Source: JACOTV01 sp964445135
Lineage (GTDB): Bacteria > Patescibacteriota > Microgenomatia > UBA1406 > GWC2-37-13
Assembly (NCBI GenBank): GCA_964445135.1
Contig: CAYUJW010000023.1
Location: forward strand, 1 to 16,207
Direction of reading: 5' to 3'
DNA: 16,207 nucleotides
The number at the start of each line of letters is the position of its first letter. Within the stretch, counting starts at the first letter, position 1. Of the stretch, positions 13,169 to 16,207 are shown piece after piece. A model generated the notes under the pieces. The model searched no databases. It was not told where the DNA came from and saw only the letters and a program-made list of their open reading frames with translations. A program made the position numbers and the translations under genes.

Positions 13169-13882
13169 TTAACAGCAATAAGCATTTTGTTCGCATATAT
13201 GATTTGGCGGCATGAAGAAATGACAAAACAGTCGCATTTAAAAACCATGATTAAGGCGCACCTTGATAGTTTGGGGCCATGGATGTCGAGTGATCGTAGC
13301 GCACATACGGTTGAGATAGATTACTTTGAATATGTAAGACCGTTTAGATTCATTTATAATACTGCCGCCGATGCGTTCGTCTCACTTACTCAACTCCCAT
13401 CAGTAAATAATATGCCAAAATATGTGATTGGAGAAATTGTTCAGCTTTATTACGACCTCGTACGAATAATGAATATTCAAACTTTATGGACTGAATACGC
13501 TATGGCCAATATTAAAATTGCAAACTCTATAGATTCAAAGCTTGAAAATGTAGGTGAAAACATAAGCTATAATGAATTTAAAAATAGCCTTTCACGTGAT
13601 GAGAAGGTAATGATTGAGAAATTAGAAAAATGGACTAATACAATTCATGTTGACATTATTGGCAACGGAGCAAGAATACACTGGGATGAAATTCAAAAGT
13701 GGGCAAATAATCCAATTGACCTTAAGTTGAAATTGCATGAGATTATATTCCTGTCAATAATAATGGCTTTTGTTTTAATAATACTAAGTAATAGCTTACT
13801 TCCAACAAGCCTTGGTTCAATATTACTAATTACATCTATTTCTCTTCAGATAGTGCTTTTAGCTAGCTCGTTGCTTTTATAA
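13085..13882 (+). CDS. Membrane protein of unknown function with chimeric N-terminus
   Basis: As assembled, 265 residues. Residues 1-25 are a foreign PseI/NeuB-like start; residues 26 onward are the real protein. That part has a short N-terminal membrane helix (about 28-41, SILTAISILFAYMIW), then a 170-residue soluble region. The soluble region contains helices with aromatic residues (VEIDYFEYVRPFRFIYNTAADAF, IVQLYYDLVRIMNIQTLWTEYAM) and ends KWANNPIDLKLKLHE. Two C-terminal helices follow at about 218-238 and 243-264. No family is recognised. Base composition is clearly more AT-rich than the housekeeping genes to the left. The stop is one base before the ATG of the histidine phosphatase gene (TAATATG), suggesting an operon 12219-14501. 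Confidence 0.7.
   Translation: MKIINFIIDNNSSVFIIAELSANHNGSILTAISILFAYMIWRHEEMTKQSHLKTMIKAHLDSLGPWMSSDRSAHTVEIDYFEYVRPFRFIYNTAADAFVSLTQLPSVNNMPKYVIGEIVQLYYDLVRIMNIQTLWTEYAMANIKIANSIDSKLENVGENISYNEFKNSLSRDEKVMIEKLEKWTNTIHVDIIGNGARIHWDEIQKWANNPIDLKLKLHEIIFLSIIMAFVLIILSNSLLPTSLGSILLITSISLQIVLLASSLLL
13159..13190 (+). repeat. 32-bp exact direct repeat, copy 2
   Basis: Identical to 12990-13021. The bases before it differ: GC in copy 1 and AA in copy 2 precede the shared TGGTAG. The copy lies in frame within the 13085-13882 coding region. Confidence 0.9.
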
Positions 13883-13883
13883 T

Positions 13884-14501
13884 ATGAATATTTATTTTGT
13901 CAGGCATGGTGAGAGCGAGTTAAATGCAACACGCATTCACCAAAATGCCACGACTCCACTCTCCCCACTCGGCAACCAACAAGCAGAAGCAGTGGCCAAG
14001 CGACTATCACACCTCCCCATCGATCAGTTGATCTCCAGCCACTATACTCGTGCCCATAGTACGGCTCAGGCGATTTCAAAAGCGGTCAATCTCCCTGTCA
14101 CAATATGCGAATTATTTCACGAGGTAGACAGGCCATCTGCTCTTCACGGACTCCACTACCAAGATCCGTTTGCGCAAAAAACATTAGATCGTATTCGCAA
14201 AAATCACTCAGACAAAAACTATCGCCATAGCGACGAAGAGACATTTTATCACGCTGTTGAGCGAGCAGATCAGGCCTTAGAGTATATTCGCGGCCTTTCA
14301 CATTCGGAAGTAGTGATCGTATCGCATGGAACATTTCTGCGACTGCTGATAAGCCGGATGATCTTTGATGATATGTTTAATCACGCGCTTTTTGAAAAGA
14401 TGTCTAATTTTCAAATCAGCAATGCAGGCATTACTCACTGCACATATCAGGATGGCGAATTCCGCCTGGTCAGCTGGAACGACCGCTCCCACTTCGCCTA
14501 A
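13884..14501 (+). CDS. Histidine phosphatase family protein (phosphoglycerate mutase-like)
   Basis: A 205-residue branch-1 histidine phosphatase. The phosphate pocket is complete: R7-H8-G9 (FVRHGES, H8 the nucleophile), R56 in SSHYTRAHSTA, the acid residue E80 region (LFHEVDRPS), and H148 in VVIVSHGTFLR. Members dephosphorylate sugars, nucleotides or cofactors, or act as phosphoglycerate mutases. The GxxxT/S loop and the roughly 200-residue length suggest a phosphatase rather than glycolytic PGM, but the substrate is open. The ATG follows the previous stop by one base, so translation is probably coupled to the membrane protein. No terminator with a U-run is seen after it, only a weak AATACT-G-AGTATT palindrome at 14594-14606. 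Confidence 0.92.
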   Translation: MNIYFVRHGESELNATRIHQNATTPLSPLGNQQAEAVAKRLSHLPIDQLISSHYTRAHSTAQAISKAVNLPVTICELFHEVDRPSALHGLHYQDPFAQKTLDRIRKNHSDKNYRHSDEETFYHAVERADQALEYIRGLSHSEVVIVSHGTFLRLLISRMIFDDMFNHALFEKMSNFQISNAGITHCTYQDGEFRLVSWNDRSHFA

Positions 14502-14638
14502 GCAATTTGGACGAATATTTTACCCAAACATCTTGAGCCGTCCCTTAATAGTCGCCGTAGTCCACCGCCTATGTCATTCCGCAAACATATTGAAATACTG
14601 AGTATTCTTTAATCAGCTCATCGACGTACACTGATGTA

Positions 14639-15217
14639 TTATTCTACTTTATCATAAATGCCACCCCCAATTGTGAATGCTAGGCCACATTGCTCTGCAT
14701 AAATAGGGTACTTCGTTGCAAAGACTTTAAATTCAAATGAAAGTTCAGTTGGTGTGTATATTACGTTTTTTATATTTTTATAATACTTGAGATACTCGTT
14801 TGAAAATGCATCGGCAAATTTTGTTCCAATAAATCCATCGGTAAATACGACTTTAACGTATTTTTCTTTCTCATCAAACTTCCAATATCCAACGATGTGC
14901 AAATCTTCATTTTCTATGTTCCGAATAAAGACCTCACTCTCTTTATAAATAAACTGTAAAGTTGGCCCTTCTGTTGGAGTTTTATTCCAAACACCAAGAA
15001 TATCCGCTTTTGTAATTGAACGTCTACATTGAGCGGCTTCATCTTCTGCTCTTTTAATGCTTTCTTTAGCTAAGTATGGATCACTTGGCACAAATACATT
15101 AGTCGGAGCCAGATCATCTTGATTTTTATTTCTTGTTTGGCTTGTGCGCTCATATAGCGTTGTAGAAATAACAAAAAAGGCGAGGGAGACGAAAATGAAA
15201 ACAATAAAATATTTCAT
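14639..15217 (-). CDS. Small exported or membrane-anchored protein
   Basis: A 192-residue protein with an N-terminal hydrophobic helix at about 3-19 (YFIVFIFVSLAFFVIST), which is a signal anchor or uncleaved signal peptide. A polar linker follows, then a beta-rich domain (about 70-192: ILGVWNKTPTEGPTLQFIY, HIVGYWKFDEKEKYVKVVF, ELSFEFKVFATKY). Two cysteines, C64 and C177, are near the ends of the outside part and could form a disulphide. The ILGxW plus GYWKF pattern is reminiscent of small lipocalin-like beta-barrels, only a loose resemblance. It starts 2 bp after the stop of the M23 endopeptidase gene on the same strand, so the two are almost certainly co-translated and perhaps act together at the cell surface. 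Confidence 0.7.
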   Translation of the reverse strand: MKYFIVFIFVSLAFFVISTTLYERTSQTRNKNQDDLAPTNVFVPSDPYLAKESIKRAEDEAAQCRRSITKADILGVWNKTPTEGPTLQFIYKESEVFIRNIENEDLHIVGYWKFDEKEKYVKVVFTDGFIGTKFADAFSNEYLKYYKNIKNVIYTPTELSFEFKVFATKYPIYAEQCGLAFTIGGGIYDKVE

Positions 15218-15219
15218 GT

Positions 15220-16207
15220 TTAAAAGGAAAATATTGAAGCAGGATTGACATCTACTTCTCCATGATTGATCGTAAAGTGAAGATGAACCCCACTTGAGTT
15301 GCCCGATGTCCCCATCTTCATTATAACATCCCCCTTCTCAACATAGTCTCCATCATCTACATAAATTTCTTCAGCGTGGGCATAAAGAGATTTGTAATTA
15401 CTTCCGTGATCTATCTTTACGTAGTGACCGTAGCCAGGCCCGTCATAAACTGGCACTTCTACAATCCCGCTCTTTATAGCAACGATGTAGCAGCCTCCAT
15501 TCTTAGCCAGATCAACACCATTGTGATATTTTGGCGAAGCATCATCTCTATCTCCAAATGGTGAGCTGAATGAATAGCCTGAACAACTCAGATGCGTTAC
15601 AGGACTGATTGCATCAGAAAAGAATGTCTTTTCTTGAGTGAAGTTTTGACCTACAAAAAAGCGCATATTGCCGCTTGAGAGTTTGCCTAAGCTAGTCATT
15701 GGTATTCCTGCCACATTCCCCCCAATCTTAATGTTCGATCTAGCAAATAAGTCGGTACCGCTGACAATATCAGTGACATCCAGTTTTTTTTCGAATCTAA
15801 TATCGTCGTTGTTGAAACTTTTGACAGAAACGAAAGTGGAGTTTACGAGCTTACGTATCTCAACTTCTGCGCTTTCAATCTTCACATAATACATGAGTGT
15901 TTTATTCAATTTATTGTTATTGTAAAGGGATAATATCTCATTTTGACAAATAATTTGCCGAGTCGTATTTAGCTTAAGATAGCCACAATTGTAGTCTCGA
16001 GCTTTTTTCTCTAGATAACCAGCAGATAAAGTAACTATAACTGCAGCTTTCGCTCCTTTGTTTAATCCAACACCACGTACGAAAAGCGAATTTTCCTTTA
16101 TGCTTGATTCCGTCACATTGGGTGAAATCAGCTCGCTTCTAGTGAGGGTGATTTTGCCGCTCCCATCTATTGCCACATATGCTTTCGGTAATTGAGAAAA
16201 TTCATAT
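15220..16207 (-). CDS. Secreted M23 (LytM-type) metalloendopeptidase, 5' end outside window
   Basis: The frame is open to the window edge (YEFSQLPKAY precedes the in-frame GTG at 16176), so the start and any signal peptide lie beyond it. Counting from that GTG, residues 200-318 form an M23 domain. Zinc ligands are H218 and D222 (HNGVD) and H300; catalytic histidines are H267 (SLYAH) and H298 (HLH). FSSPFGDRDD and YGHYVKIDHGSNYKSLYAH give the usual strand order, with GDVIMKMGTSGNSSGVHLHF at the end. All active-site residues are intact, so cleavage of peptidoglycan cross-links is likely. The roughly 200-residue upstream part, with several cysteines, is unknown. It is followed at 2 bp by the small exported protein gene. 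Confidence 0.92.
   Translation of the reverse strand, partial: YEFSQLPKAYVAIDGSGKITLTRSELISPNVTESSIKENSLFVRGVGLNKGAKAAVIVTLSAGYLEKKARDYNCGYLKLNTTRQIICQNEILSLYNNNKLNKTLMYYVKIESAEVEIRKLVNSTFVSVKSFNNDDIRFEKKLDVTDIVSGTDLFARSNIKIGGNVAGIPMTSLGKLSSGNMRFFVGQNFTQEKTFFSDAISPVTHLSCSGYSFSSPFGDRDDASPKYHNGVDLAKNGGCYIVAIKSGIVEVPVYDGPGYGHYVKIDHGSNYKSLYAHAEEIYVDDGDYVEKGDVIMKMGTSGNSSGVHLHFTINHGEVDVNPASIFSF

Noticed and set aside
13878..13883. TATAAT immediately before the ATG of the histidine phosphatase gene
   Set aside because: It touches the start codon, so transcription would begin inside the gene; it is part of the previous gene's end and stop.
14594..14606. AATACT-G-AGTATT palindrome after the histidine phosphatase gene
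   Set aside because: AT-only short stem with one-base loop and no U-run; too weak for a terminator.
1..16207. Alternative genetic code (UGA as Gly, seen in some CPR groups)
   Set aside because: All long genes read cleanly with the standard code and TGA serves as a stop (12972-12974).
1..16207. CRISPR arrays, insertion sequences or phage genes
   Set aside because: No regularly spaced repeats, terminal inverted repeats, transposase or structural phage motifs were seen on either strand.

Overview
The window is a draft-assembly fragment, with one 100-N gap and one 10-N gap, from a bacterium that uses the standard genetic code: genes end in TAA, TAG and TGA, and no long gene is interrupted by an in-frame TGA. 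The gene set points, as an inference, to a Candidate Phyla Radiation (Patescibacteria, Parcubacteria-like) genome. Hints are the frequent lack of Shine-Dalgarno sequences, start codons very close to promoters, a Lon-type ATPase without its protease domain, short DNA glycosylases with degraded iron-sulphur sites, and several small membrane-anchored proteins of unknown function. No marker in the window proves the phylum.

Layout, left to right. (1) 1-2850: the 3' part of fusA (EF-G) with a hairpin terminator, then a metallophosphoesterase convergent with a protease-less Lon-like AAA+ ATPase. (2) 2851-5155: the groES-groEL chaperonin operon, with a strong sigma70-type promoter, a long hairpin at the 5' end of the mRNA, an intercistronic hairpin and a strong shared terminator. 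(3) 5179-6614: on the minus strand, a 60-residue single-pass membrane protein with its own promoter, a DUF1189-like multipass protein, a scaffold gap, and tRNA-Tyr(GTA). (4) 6736-9049: an MFS (TCR/Tet-like) transporter followed by a membrane-anchored protein of unknown function. (5) 9098-12013: a DNA-repair cluster with dinB (Y-family polymerase) on plus and mutY-nth on minus. (6) 12125-14501: tRNA-Ser(CGA), then an unknown protein only 7 nt behind it, a membrane protein whose start is scrambled by an assembly chimera carrying a pseI/neuB fragment, and a histidine phosphatase. (7) 14639-16207: on minus, a secreted M23 (LytM-type) endopeptidase that runs off the window edge, followed by a small secreted or anchored protein. 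From about 12972 onward the sequence is visibly more AT-rich than the housekeeping half.

The most striking regulatory signal is at dinB. A near-perfect 16-bp inverted repeat with a 6-bp centre spans the promoter spacer, the -10 box and the start codon. Each arm contains a GAAC-N4-GTTT motif one base away from the Gram-positive LexA (DinR) box, which suggests direct SOS control of a leaderless mRNA. In the same repair cluster, MutY has no iron-sulphur cysteines and a Glu in place of the catalytic Asp, while Nth keeps only two of four cluster cysteines. I see no CRISPR array, insertion sequence, phage module or recognisable new defence system.
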